From IMG/VR virus record IMGVR_UViG_3300036859_000590, positions 1 through 21,592 of that record: a DNA stretch of 21,592 nucleotides. One strand, 5' to 3'. This DNA comes from a virus. Position 1 is the stretch's first letter. Every line of letters starts with the position of its first letter. The notes beneath the pieces are model-generated. The model was not told the origin of the DNA. It did not search any database and saw nothing but the letters and a program-made list of their open reading frames with translations. The translations under genes were made by a program, and so were the position numbers. Positions 1 to 5,102 of the stretch are shown here, piece by piece.

Positions 1-320
1 CTCCGTATCCGTCTCCGTCTCCGTATCCGTCTCCGGCTCCGTATCCGTATCCGTATCCGTCTCCGTATCCGTATCCGTCTCCGTCTCCGTATCCGTCTCC
101 GGCTCCGGCTCCGGCTCCGTATCCGTATCCGTCTCCGTCTCCGTCTCCGGCTCCGGCTCCGTATCCGTATCCGTCTCCGTCTCCGTATCCGTATCCGTCT
201 CCGTATCCGTATCCGTCTCCGTATCCGTATCCGTCTCCGTATCCGTATCCGTCTCCGTATCCGTATCCGTCTCCGTATCCGTATCCGTATCCGTATCCGT
301 ATCCGTATCCGTATCCGTCT
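1..320. repeat. Hexanucleotide tandem array (CTCCGT/ATCCGT/CTCCGG)
   Basis: About 53 consecutive 6-bp units fill the first 320 bases with no interruption. Only positions 1 (A or C) and 6 (T or G) of the unit vary, giving three unit types: ATCCGT, CTCCGT and CTCCGG. From 181 to 288 the units form a regular higher-order 18-bp repeat, CTCCGTATCCGTATCCGT. The last 42 bases (277-318) are seven ATCCGT units, and CTCCGG units occur only in the left 180 bp. None of the six frames contains a stop inside the array. Read on the minus strand in one frame it gives Gly (always GGA) alternating with Tyr (TAC), Asp (GAC) or Ala (GCC). On the plus strand one frame gives Pro alternating with Tyr, Ser or Ala. 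The array touches the window edge, so its true length is unknown. Confidence 0.98.
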
Positions 321-358
321 ATATCTTCTGGTTTGATGAACAGATCGGCTAAACCCAC
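1..358 (-). CDS. Possible Gly-X dipeptide-repeat protein, 3' end outside window
   Basis: A minus-strand frame opens with GTG at 358-356, preceded by GGGAGA (371-366) at a 7-nt spacing, which is a good ribosome binding site. The predicted start is MGLADLFIKPEDID, followed directly by about 105 residues of (Gly-Tyr/Gly-Asp/Gly-Ala) encoded by the hexanucleotide array. The frame stays open to position 1. It lies 62 bp downstream of rusA in the same orientation, so it could be the next gene of the leftward operon. Nothing beyond the repeat is visible, so no function can be given. Gly/Tyr-rich low-complexity stretches occur in structural and phase-separating proteins, but that is only an analogy. 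The array could instead be non-coding, with the open frame a consequence of the repeat unit lacking stops. Confidence 0.4.
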   Translation of the reverse strand, partial: MGLADLFIKPEDIDGYGYGYGYGYGYGYGDGYGYGDGYGYGDGYGYGDGYGYGDGYGYGDGDGYGYGAGAGDGDGDGYGYGAGAGAGDGYGDGDGYGYGDGYGYGYGAGDGYGDGDGYG

Positions 359-420
359 GGCTCTTTCTCCCACTGTTTCACAGACTCTTCACTGCATTCA
401 ATGATACTAGTGATTATACA

Positions 421-939
421 TTAAAACGGGCAAGCTTGAGATAAAAACTCTAGTATCTCGGGAGATAGCCGATCTTGCCATAGTCGTCTGCGGTGACGCA
501 ACAAGATAACTTCGATATATGGTGGCATATCTGGTTCGATAATTATTTCTTTATCTACACGTTTGATTTGTCGATCATTTTTATATGCTACGCCTTGCAT
601 GCCATCCCAAATCGATTTCTCTATGTTGTCGATATCGCCTTGATGGTCGTTGATAAATCGGAGGTTCAAAATAGCGTATAGTTCGCAGTTGTATGGCTCC
701 ACAAGCGGATGCTGTAATGCGGTTGCTTCACGGATCAGGGATTCATAAGCTCGCGTTTTTGCTGGTGTCATGTGCCAGGTTGTTTTACCCGTGAATACGG
801 AGCGCTGGCGCTCTTTAGGTTGTGCGTATATTTCAAATGTATATACGCTAGGGCTTAGAGGTCCGACGCTGACGAGTTTTGACGGTGGCGGCCGTTTTGC
901 GCTTTGCTTCTGGGGTTTTTGCTTTGATGAGCTGCTCAT
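421..939 (-). CDS. rusA: RusA-family Holliday junction resolvase
   Basis: A 172-residue protein. RusA enzymes are small dimeric endonucleases that cut four-way DNA junctions. In phages they typically resolve recombination or replication intermediates before packaging. The family signature is visible as GDIDN (residues 101-105), then K108, D112 and GVAYKNDRQI (116-125). Asp102, Asp104 and Asp122 are the expected metal-binding acidic residues, and Lys108 matches the conserved lysine after the D-x-D-N motif. Residues 1-30 are a basic, Ser/Pro-rich tail not typical of the roughly 120-residue RusA core. ATG at 939 was chosen because it is the last start before the conserved domain; it lacks a clear Shine-Dalgarno and lies inside the preceding gene (92-nt overlap), suggesting translational coupling. 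The frame is open further upstream but reads like a shadow of that gene. Confidence 0.85.
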   Translation of the reverse strand: MSSSSKQKPQKQSAKRPPPSKLVSVGPLSPSVYTFEIYAQPKERQRSVFTGKTTWHMTPAKTRAYESLIREATALQHPLVEPYNCELYAILNLRFINDHQGDIDNIEKSIWDGMQGVAYKNDRQIKRVDKEIIIEPDMPPYIEVILLRHRRRLWQDRLSPEILEFLSQACPF

Positions 940-1381
940 AGATATATTTTCGGCATAGAGATAATGCCAACCAGCTGTCTGGACCGAGAATACCACCGTA
1001 CTGCACACGAAGCAACGATAAATCCAAGCTGAGTTCTTTTGCCTTGGCGGGCAGATCATTCCATTGATCGGCATCAGGTAAGCCATGCAGGTATTCATTT
1101 AACGTATAATCACAGGCATCTTGCTGCTTGATTGAGATGCCATTGTCTAGCGACCAGAGCGATCCATTGCCATCGGCAATGCAAGGCACAGCTTCAGGGC
1201 TAGACCATCGTTCATGAATAGGTCGCGGGCCGGCTAATAACAGTGTTCGACAGTGGGCGCGGTATTGCTGCCACTGCACGGTAAATGTATCCCATGCGTC
1301 TGATTCGGCAATTGGCTCGGCTCCAATTGACTGGAGCCGAGTGTTATAGCGGCAAATGATATCGGTAATTGTTAATCCCAT
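848..1381 (-). CDS. Hypothetical protein
   Basis: About 177 residues, not recognised. The central part is mixed hydrophilic sequence. The C-terminus (roughly the last 30 residues) is strongly basic and Lys/Arg/Thr-rich, which could contact nucleic acid. ATG at 1381 is used; a GTG nine bases upstream (1390) is the alternative, and neither has a well-spaced Shine-Dalgarno. The start overlaps the end of the upstream Cys-rich gene (stop at 1374-1372), and the 3' end overlaps the start of rusA by 92 nt, so the three genes look co-translated. Its place in a replication/recombination-type cluster hints at DNA metabolism, but that is inference from context only. Confidence 0.65.
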   Translation of the reverse strand: MGLTITDIICRYNTRLQSIGAEPIAESDAWDTFTVQWQQYRAHCRTLLLAGPRPIHERWSSPEAVPCIADGNGSLWSLDNGISIKQQDACDYTLNEYLHGLPDADQWNDLPAKAKELSLDLSLLRVQYGGILGPDSWLALSLCRKYIYEQLIKAKTPEAKRKTAATVKTRQRRTSKP

Positions 1382-1707
1382 CCTCGGCACCCGTCATACC
1401 AGCTGTCATACTCGTTTTGTGGCAAGTGTTGGAAAAACGGCAAATCGACATAATTGGACGATATATCACCACTACTGGGAGCTAGGTGCCCGCACGTACA
1501 ACGCGCTTGACGGCCGGTTAGTCCAGGGCGAATAACAGCTGGATTATCAGCATCACAGGCGCTGCAAAACCAACCAACACCAGTCTTGTGATACCGCTCC
1601 CACGAGTGCTGATGGTGCTTGGCTACATTGGCACCACAACACGTGAGCACGGCAACGCAAATACAGTCACCATTTAAAATCGTGCATTTAGAAAGCGTAG
1701 TCATCAT
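1372..1707 (-). CDS. Cys-rich putative zinc-ribbon protein
   Basis: A 111-residue protein with at least ten cysteines. The clearest metal-binding pattern is FCSAC (C48-x2-C51) followed by CTC (C70-x-C72), compatible with one zinc ribbon. The N-terminal third carries additional Cys (C8, C15, C17, C23, C24) and the histidines of HHQH (31-34). The ATG at 1707 has GAGG at a 6-nt spacing and lies within the 3' end of the upstream gene (20-nt overlap). The 3' end overlaps the next gene. No specific family was recognised. Small zinc-binding proteins in phage early regions often act as DNA-binding or host-protein-modulating factors, but the target here is unknown. Confidence 0.65.
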   Translation of the reverse strand: MMTTLSKCTILNGDCICVAVLTCCGANVAKHHQHSWERYHKTGVGWFCSACDADNPAVIRPGLTGRQARCTCGHLAPSSGDISSNYVDLPFFQHLPQNEYDSWYDGCRGWD

Positions 1708-1993
1708 GCAATTCCTCTAAGATCTGGTGCTTACCATTGCCATTACTGTTACGACCGTGTTTATCGGCCGCTAGCATCTCCGCTTTGCGTTGACGAAAAC
1801 CAGCCAGGCCGCGGGCATAGCGATTATTTCTGGGAATATACCATTCGGGATCAAGCTCAACGCCGAGCGCCTGGGCAGTGCAATTGACCATAATTGCCGC
1901 CCAGGTTTCATGCGTTTTCATTCTGCGCTTAGCCATTGCTTCTAAGAGAGCTTCTGGCACGCAGCAATTAACTCGCCATTGTGTGGTAGGCAT
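1688..1993 (-). CDS. Hypothetical protein, possibly helical DNA-binding
   Basis: A 101-residue hydrophilic protein. The N-terminal half (VPEALLEAMAKRRMKTHETW at about 12-31) reads like the helices of a small ribbon-helix-helix or HTH-like domain, following a short strand-like TTQWRVNCCV. The C-terminal third is Lys/Arg/Asn/Gly-rich and probably flexible. The assignment is a fold guess, not a recognised match. The ATG at 1993 lacks its own Shine-Dalgarno but follows, by 3 nt, the stop of a 12-codon ORF that has one (1997-2035), so translation is probably coupled. The 130 bp upstream hold a tandem TGATATCAGGA repeat that could be a regulatory site for this leftward group. Confidence 0.6.
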   Translation of the reverse strand: MPTTQWRVNCCVPEALLEAMAKRRMKTHETWAAIMVNCTAQALGVELDPEWYIPRNNRYARGLAGFRQRKAEMLAADKHGRNSNGNGKHQILEELHDDYAF

Positions 1994-1996
1994 GGC

Positions 1997-2035
1997 TTAT
2001 TCGAATAAACAGTAGTAGCCGACGTGTTGTTTCAT
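1997..2035 (-). CDS. 12-residue leader peptide ORF
   Basis: An ATG at 2035 preceded by GAGG at a 9-nt spacing opens a 12-codon frame (MKQHVGYYCLFE) ending in TAA at 1999-1997. The next gene starts only 3 nt later, at 1993, and has no Shine-Dalgarno of its own. The arrangement suggests a leader ORF that loads ribosomes for re-initiation or regulates the downstream gene. The peptide is too short to judge by composition. The alternative is that the ATG is fortuitous. Confidence 0.4.
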   Translation of the reverse strand: MKQHVGYYCLFE

Positions 2036-2077
2036 GGCTATATACCTCGTAGTGGTGTCGCAACAATCAGCATACGG

Positions 2078-2100
2078 CTGATATCAGGATGATATCAGGA
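2078..2100. promoter_or_regulatory. Tandem TGATATCAGGA repeat, possible operator
   Basis: TGATATCAGGA occurs twice head to tail at 2079-2089 and 2090-2100, each copy containing the palindrome TGATATCA. The first copy is part of a perfect 10-bp palindrome, CTGATATCAG (2078-2087). The pair sits between the minus-strand gene ending at 2123 and the leader ORF starting at 2035. This is where an internal promoter or operator for the 421-1993 group would be expected. The protein that might bind is unknown. Confidence 0.45.
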
Positions 2101-2122
2101 AATTGAGATAGCGTCAACAGAT

Positions 2123-2545
2123 TCACTGATATTCAGATAAACCGTGTTTCAGGCGTATGTCGTTGTAGCGGCCAGCCCAACCGCTGTTCAAGAATGCCTC
2201 AATGGCGGCCACGCGATCATTATATATGGCCACCTGGGTGGATAGTTGGTAGTGGGCCTGCTCGGTTAGGCGCAGTTGTTCGATGAGCTCGGAGAGTTTT
2301 TGCATGAGCTCATCGATGCCAGGTGAGAGCTCCACAACAGGCGGTGTGACCGGTGTTAATTTCTCGGTAAGCACAGCGATTTTAGCGCAGTCGAGGCAAA
2401 TGGGGCCGGTTTTGCGGTCATTATCATAGAGTCTGGGGCTATTAGATGTGTTGTGCCTGGCGCAAGAATTACAGGAGAACGGCTTGCCTTTACGCATAAA
2501 GCCATAACGTTCTTGATTATCGAGGAAGCGTGTTTGTTCAACCAT
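2123..2545 (-). CDS. Zinc-finger plus coiled-coil hypothetical protein
   Basis: A 140-residue protein with two visible parts. Residues 25-53 carry two CxxC pairs (C25-x2-C28 and C50-x2-C53) separated by about 20 residues, the layout of a small treble-clef or zinc-ribbon finger. Residues 75-120 are predicted helical with heptad-like hydrophobics (IDELMQKLSELIEQLRL), consistent with a coiled coil for self-association. The ATG at 2545 has no Shine-Dalgarno. It is the first gene leftward of the 950-bp repeat-rich region and so probably the first gene of the leftward transcript. Family and function were not recognised; a DNA-binding regulator is one possibility. Confidence 0.65.
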   Translation of the reverse strand: MVEQTRFLDNQERYGFMRKGKPFSCNSCARHNTSNSPRLYDNDRKTGPICLDCAKIAVLTEKLTPVTPPVVELSPGIDELMQKLSELIEQLRLTEQAHYQLSTQVAIYNDRVAAIEAFLNSGWAGRYNDIRLKHGLSEYQ

Positions 2546-2573
2546 GGTTTTTAACAGTTGGCAGGAAGAAAAT

Positions 2574-2595
2574 AGCTAAAAACTAGCTAAAAACT
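2574..2595. repeat. Tandem 11-bp repeat AGCTAAAAACT
   Basis: AGCTAAAAACT is present twice head to tail (2574-2584 and 2585-2595), followed by a partial third copy (AGTT). It lies 29 bp upstream of the minus-strand start at 2545, in the position of a promoter or operator for the leftward genes. No convincing -35/-10 pair was found there. Confidence 0.85.
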
Positions 2596-2686
2596 AGTTA
2601 TTCTCTCAGTAAAATCACTGAATGTCACGAAAATTCGCGCGGATATCTGATAACAGCTGCAATAACTTTAGCGCGTCCACGCACAT

Positions 2687-2725
2687 GACCCATCCCACTT
2701 AGCCTACGGCGGTGTGGGGTGGGTC
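2687..2725 (+). terminator. Hairpin, possible rho-independent terminator
   Basis: GACCCATCCCAC (2687-2698) pairs with GTGGGGTGGGTC (2714-2725) over 12 positions including one G-U in RNA, with a 15-nt loop. Only a weak T tract (CTTTGAGCGTTT) follows on the plus strand and none on the minus strand. It may be a weak terminator, or a cruciform element of the control region. No plus-strand gene upstream needs a terminator here. Confidence 0.4.
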
Positions 2726-2911
2726 TTTGAGCGTTTCTCGTACAGTATCAATAGCTAATATCTAGTAAAAATAGCATATCTGTCAAGTTAGATTTTAAGA
2801 AGTGTTAAGGAATGTAAAGCAGCTACAGAGCAAACCGAAGAAAAACAAGACAGGGACTGGAAAGCAACTGAAGCTAAAGAAGCTAAAACAAAAATCGGTG
2901 TTACACTGAGC

Positions 2912-3260
2912 GTTCAGTAAAGTGACTGACGTTGAGGTAAAAGAGAAGGGAGTACGGTCCCCTACTTCGCTCAAAACATAATCCTGGCTGGCATCTCAGT
3001 CGGTGTAACACCGACATTTATGGGGTACTTTCGAAAGGTTTTCTTCAGTCAAAGCACTGAATGTTCTACCCTTGTAGTGGTATGTTGTGTAGACATTAGA
3101 CTACTGTTTCAGTGGTTTCACTGAATGTTCTACCCCGCGTTATTGCAGTAACATACCCCACAAATATACTTATGGTGTACGAGTATAACCGGAAAACAAG
3201 CACTGGTGAGCATTTAGCTATGGTGTAACACTGGTGAGTTCAGTGAATTGACTGACGTTG
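2912..3260. repeat. Composite 23-bp repeat following two of the boxes
   Basis: A 23-bp segment ending in TGACTGACGTTG at 2912-2934 recurs at 3238-3260 with two mismatches. In both places it starts 5-6 bp after a GGTGTWACAC box, so the whole unit (2897-2934 and 3222-3260) is duplicated with the same internal order. This makes a chance match unlikely and suggests a duplicated binding or promoter module. Confidence 0.75.
3055..3135. repeat. Exact 17-bp direct repeat CACTGAATGTTCTACCC
   Basis: Identical copies lie at 3055-3071 and 3119-3135, 64 bp apart. A shorter CACTGAATGT also occurs at 2616-2625. The second copy overlaps an inverted repeat, TTCAGTG-GTTT-CACTGAA (3108-3125). It lies inside the candidate origin/control region. 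Confidence 0.85.
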
Positions 3261-3324
3261 TGTGGTGTTACAGTGTAGCTAGAACAGGGCGCCAGCGAGG
3301 CTTATAGGCGATCTGGTGTTACAC

Positions 3325-3386
3325 CCCGGGCCCGGGCACCCCCAATGGCAGCGATGGGACCCATGGGGGACCGTACCCCCTTCACA
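3325..3386. other. G+C-rich inverted-repeat block
   Basis: This contains the perfect palindrome CCCGGGCCCGGG. Next is an imperfect hairpin (CCCCCAATGG with CCATGGGGG, one bulged A), then a further GGGGG/CCCCC pair ending near 3380. It abuts the last GGTGTTACACC box and is followed by AT-rich DNA. The sharp shift in composition could mark an origin or a strong pause or termination structure. Confidence 0.5.
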
Positions 3387-3408
3387 GGCCAACACCTACT
3401 CGGAATCT

Positions 3409-3425
3409 TATATCAAGTTGATATA
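3409..3425. promoter_or_regulatory. Perfect palindrome TATATCAAGTTGATATA
   Basis: An 8-1-8 inverted repeat ends 12 bp before the -35 element of the promoter at 3438-3465. This is a good position for a dimeric regulator acting on the rightward transcript. It is also the most AT-rich stretch of the control region. The binding protein is unknown. Confidence 0.5.
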
Positions 3426-3437
3426 CAATCAACCCAC

Positions 3438-3465
3438 TGGACAACAACGCAACCGCTGGTAGAAT
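3438..3465 (+). promoter_or_regulatory. Sigma70-like promoter for the 3499-4453 genes
   Basis: TGGACA (3438-3443, five of six consensus) is separated by 16 bp from TAGAAT (3460-3465, five of six). The predicted transcription start is near 3472, and the first rightward gene starts at 3499. This spacing and match are good, and a palindrome lies just upstream. Confidence 0.6.
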
Positions 3466-3498
3466 CAGAACTCTAACGACCGCGGCGATGGATTGACA

Positions 3499-3879
3499 AT
3501 GTTCAGAGACCTAGAAACCGCAATTGAGGCACTGACTGATGCGTATGATAGTCTCTCAATTGAGATGGGGTGTGCTAGCGACACAATACAAGCTCAACCC
3601 GACTTACAAGAAGTTTTTCGCCTGGCACGCCTTGGTGCAGCTGTCGAAGCGATGCCGCCCAAAAGCCTTTTATCTCATTGTCATAATAAAGAAAACTTTG
3701 CTGACAACTGGATTTATTGCGTAGAACAAGAACGTAAGAAAATTGACGAATTTACAATTCCATGCCAATGCAGTTGCTGCACCGCACGTAAATCGTCCGT
3801 CTATCAAGTTATGCGCAAGGGAACAACAGCCGCAGAAACTCTTAATAGAGGTGCCCATGTACATCAACACAATCGCTGA
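3499..3879 (+). CDS. Hypothetical protein, first rightward gene
   Basis: A 126-residue protein, not recognised. The N-terminal 55 residues look helical (LETAIEALTDAYDSL, then LQEVFRLARLGAAVEAM). The middle contains a Cys-rich segment CQCSCC preceded by NWIYCVEQE, suggesting metal binding or disulfides, though the spacing fits no family I know. ATG 3499 was chosen; a TTG six bases upstream is in frame, but the nearby GGATTGACA makes the ATG start more natural. It follows the promoter at 3438-3465 and its 3' end overlaps the next gene by 23 nt. Confidence 0.6.
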   Translation: MFRDLETAIEALTDAYDSLSIEMGCASDTIQAQPDLQEVFRLARLGAAVEAMPPKSLLSHCHNKENFADNWIYCVEQERKKIDEFTIPCQCSCCTARKSSVYQVMRKGTTAAETLNRGAHVHQHNR

Positions 3880-3991
3880 ACTACGCCAAAAAGCACAAGA
3901 ACATCTGCTGGCCAACGAACAACTAGACACAGAGTTGCACTACATGCGCCTCGATGCCTATGTAACAGCCGTATTGTCACTGAACAAATGA
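3857..3991 (+). CDS. Small hypothetical protein (44 aa)
   Basis: A 44-residue, mostly helical, charged protein (TIAELRQKAQEHLLANEQLD) that could form a short coiled coil. ATG 3857 has AGAGG at a 6-nt spacing. The frame is open further upstream, but that part is out-of-frame sequence of the preceding gene. It begins inside the previous gene and ends 9 nt before the next, so it is probably co-transcribed and coupled. Confidence 0.55.
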   Translation: MYINTIAELRQKAQEHLLANEQLDTELHYMRLDAYVTAVLSLNK

Positions 3992-4000
3992 GAAGACGCA

Positions 4001-4453
4001 ATGGACGGCCAGCCCGTGTGGCTGGCGAGCATGAGCTATCGCAATAAGAGCGGACAATTTATCAACACCGCTAAGTGGAAAGACAGCATGCGGATTCTCA
4101 ATAAACGTCAGAAACCATCTGCCGTGCTGCAAGATATCATTGGTCCGTTGGGTGACGAATCAAAAGAACGCTGCTTCCGTATGAATATGACAATGTGCCT
4201 GCACAGAGCGGCGACGGACGAAGAGGTAAAATCGCTGCCAAAAACATGGCAGCAGCAATTGCCAGGGCTTGCCGGCGGGCCAATTGAAATACTGTGGAGT
4301 ACTGTTCCTATCTCTGACTCCGCCAGACCATGTCACGCACCAACACCTCTAGTGGCAATCAAAAATCGCCCGGACTTATTCATCCCGCAAGACTGCCATC
4401 AATGCCTGCCCTGTAAAGCAAGACTTGCACTCTGTGCAAATGTGGTATCATAA
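4001..4453 (+). CDS. Phage-type hypothetical protein with CxxCxxC motif
   Basis: A 150-residue protein. VWLASMSYRN (6-15), MNMTMCLHRA (61-70), then LAGGPIEILW and a C-terminal DCHQCLPC (C132, C135, C138) give the impression of a compact domain with a C-terminal metal site. I recognise the general look of small phage/prophage proteins of this sort but no characterised member. The ATG follows GAGAAG at about 6 nt. It is the last gene of the 3499-4453 group and is followed after about 120 bp by a strong terminator. Confidence 0.65.
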   Translation: MDGQPVWLASMSYRNKSGQFINTAKWKDSMRILNKRQKPSAVLQDIIGPLGDESKERCFRMNMTMCLHRAATDEEVKSLPKTWQQQLPGLAGGPIEILWSTVPISDSARPCHAPTPLVAIKNRPDLFIPQDCHQCLPCKARLALCANVVS

Positions 4454-4570
4454 TCAGCATGCCACACGAAGAAAACAGCTCTTTCAGTAACAGCACAGAA
4501 ATGGTGAACATAACTACGGGTCTCCCGGAAATGTCTCTTTAGCTGCCAAGGCTAAGTGAAAGATCTGGGA

Positions 4571-4605
4571 CGAAAGCCACCTCGAAAGCGGTGGCTTTCG
4601 TCTTT
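4571..4605 (+). terminator. Rho-independent terminator after 4001-4453
   Basis: CGAAAGCCACC (4571-4581) pairs perfectly with GGTGGCTTTCG (4590-4600). This is an 11-bp stem with an 8-nt loop, followed by TCTTT. It ends the rightward transcript from 3472. The 3' untranslated part between 4454 and 4570 also has two small helices (CGGG/CCCG at 4517-4527 and TTAGC/GCTAA at 4539-4555). Confidence 0.85.
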
Positions 4606-4654
4606 AGAAAAATACAGAAAAAATATACCCGGCACCTAAAAACAATACCAAACA

Positions 4655-4709
4655 ACACCGGGCCCCAAGTTATCGCAAGAGCCCGGTGTGCAACCTCAAG
4701 TGGTTGCAC
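4655..4709 (-). terminator. Double hairpin terminating the minus-strand zinc-ribbon gene
   Basis: Two stems lie just beyond the stop of the gene at 4715. GTGCAACC/GGTTGCAC (4688-4695 with 4702-4709) is 8 bp. ACACCGGGC/GCCCGGTGT (4655-4663 with 4681-4689) is 9 bp. Read on the minus strand, the second is followed by TGTTTGGTATTGTTTTT, a plausible U-rich tail. Together with the terminator at 4571-4605 it gives back-to-back convergent termination. Confidence 0.6.
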
Positions 4710-4714
4710 CTGGA

Positions 4715-5029
4715 TTATGCACCACTTTTATCTGGTGGTGACAAAATATCGGCATAAAAATGCCCCCTGCCACAACGAATACACTGTACATGATCTTGCA
4801 GTACACTAAAAAAACCATTCTCACATATACACCATAAAACAATTTCCTCTGTATTGGGTATGTATAATCCCCGGTATATCCCCTTATTCAAGCCACAACT
4901 CGGACACCGGAAAATATCTATATTAGGTGTTATAGGTGTTGTAGCTATCCACTCGTGGCCACAACCTACACACACAGCAGCACCGCTCCAGTGTGGTTGA
5001 TTGCTTGTGATATCGACTATCTCACCCAT
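4715..5029 (-). CDS. Small phage zinc-ribbon protein
   Basis: A 104-residue protein with four cysteine pairs: C20-x2-C23 (AVCVGCGHEW), C42-x2-C45 (RCPSCGLNKG), C67-x-C69 and C83-x2-C86. The opening MGEIVDITSNQPHWSG followed by the C-x2-C-GHEW ribbon resembles a widespread family of uncharacterised phage/bacterial zinc-ribbon proteins. Two ribbons are expected. ATG 5029 is chosen because it has GGAG at a 9-nt spacing and begins this conserved part; the frame extends upstream to 5164 but crosses the divergent gene's start. It is transcribed alone against its neighbours, from the 5030-5102 divergent region to the hairpins at 4655-4709. Target and function are unknown. Confidence 0.75.
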   Translation of the reverse strand: MGEIVDITSNQPHWSGAAVCVGCGHEWIATTPITPNIDIFRCPSCGLNKGIYRGLYIPNTEEIVLWCICENGFFSVLQDHVQCIRCGRGHFYADILSPPDKSGA

Positions 5030-5049
5030 ATATATATACTCCAGACTAC

Positions 5050-5077
5050 TAGACAACCGTAAATTTGCAAGTACAAT
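5050..5077 (+). promoter_or_regulatory. Sigma70-like promoter for 5103-5414
   Basis: TAGACA (5050-5055, five of six consensus) and TACAAT (5072-5077, five of six) are separated by 16 bp. The start would fall near 5084, 19 bp before the ATG at 5103. It lies in the 73-bp divergent gap with the zinc-ribbon gene. Confidence 0.6.
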
Positions 5078-5102
5078 AATTCCAGCGCCCGGAAATATTG
5101 CC

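Larger units (their letters stand above)
2897..3325. repeat. Five GGTGT(A/T)ACA iteron-like boxes
   Basis: Copies lie at 2897-2906 (GGTGTTACAC), 3002-3012 (GGTGTAACACC), 3222-3231 (GGTGTAACAC), 3264-3272 (GGTGTTACA) and 3315-3325 (GGTGTTACACC). The full 11-mer is an inverted repeat around its central base, so copies can be read in either orientation. No copy was noticed in the rest of the window. Palindromic boxes repeated in a non-coding divergent region suggest binding sites for an initiator or repressor. Confidence 0.75.
2546..3498. other. Repeat-rich non-coding control region, candidate origin
   Basis: About 950 bp with no convincing gene between the leftward set (from 2545) and the rightward set (from 3499). 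It holds an 11-bp tandem repeat at 2574-2595, a 12-bp-stem hairpin at 2687-2725, five copies of a GGTGT(A/T)ACA box between 2897 and 3325, and a composite repeat at 2897-2934 and 3222-3260. It also holds a 17-bp exact repeat at 3055 and 3119, a G+C-rich hairpin block at 3325-3386 and an AT-rich palindrome at 3409-3425. Around 2800-2920 the plus strand has a short purine-rich open frame with no start codon, possibly a gene remnant. Clustered iteron-like boxes next to an AT-rich segment between divergent genes are typical of phage or plasmid origins, but a regulatory or partition site would look similar. Confidence 0.55.

Noticed and set aside
1-320. Telomere-like chromosome end
   Set aside because: The unit resembles eukaryotic-style short repeats only in length; everything nearby is phage-like and the repeat is compatible with a coding frame. 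The window edge alone does not show a DNA end.
940-1098. N-terminal extension of RusA to 1098
   Set aside because: The extra 53 residues are Cys/Trp/Tyr-rich and mirror the overlapping upstream gene in another frame; RusA homologues do not need them.
2687-2725. tRNA or riboswitch in the control region
   Set aside because: Only a simple hairpin is visible; no cloverleaf, CCA end or known aptamer pattern.
2546-3498. CRISPR array
   Set aside because: Repeats are short, partly inverted and irregularly spaced with no constant-length spacers; no cas genes.
4591-4809. 72-codon plus-strand frame after the terminator
   Set aside because: It starts inside the terminator stem and covers the minus-strand gene's terminator hairpins; no ribosome binding site.
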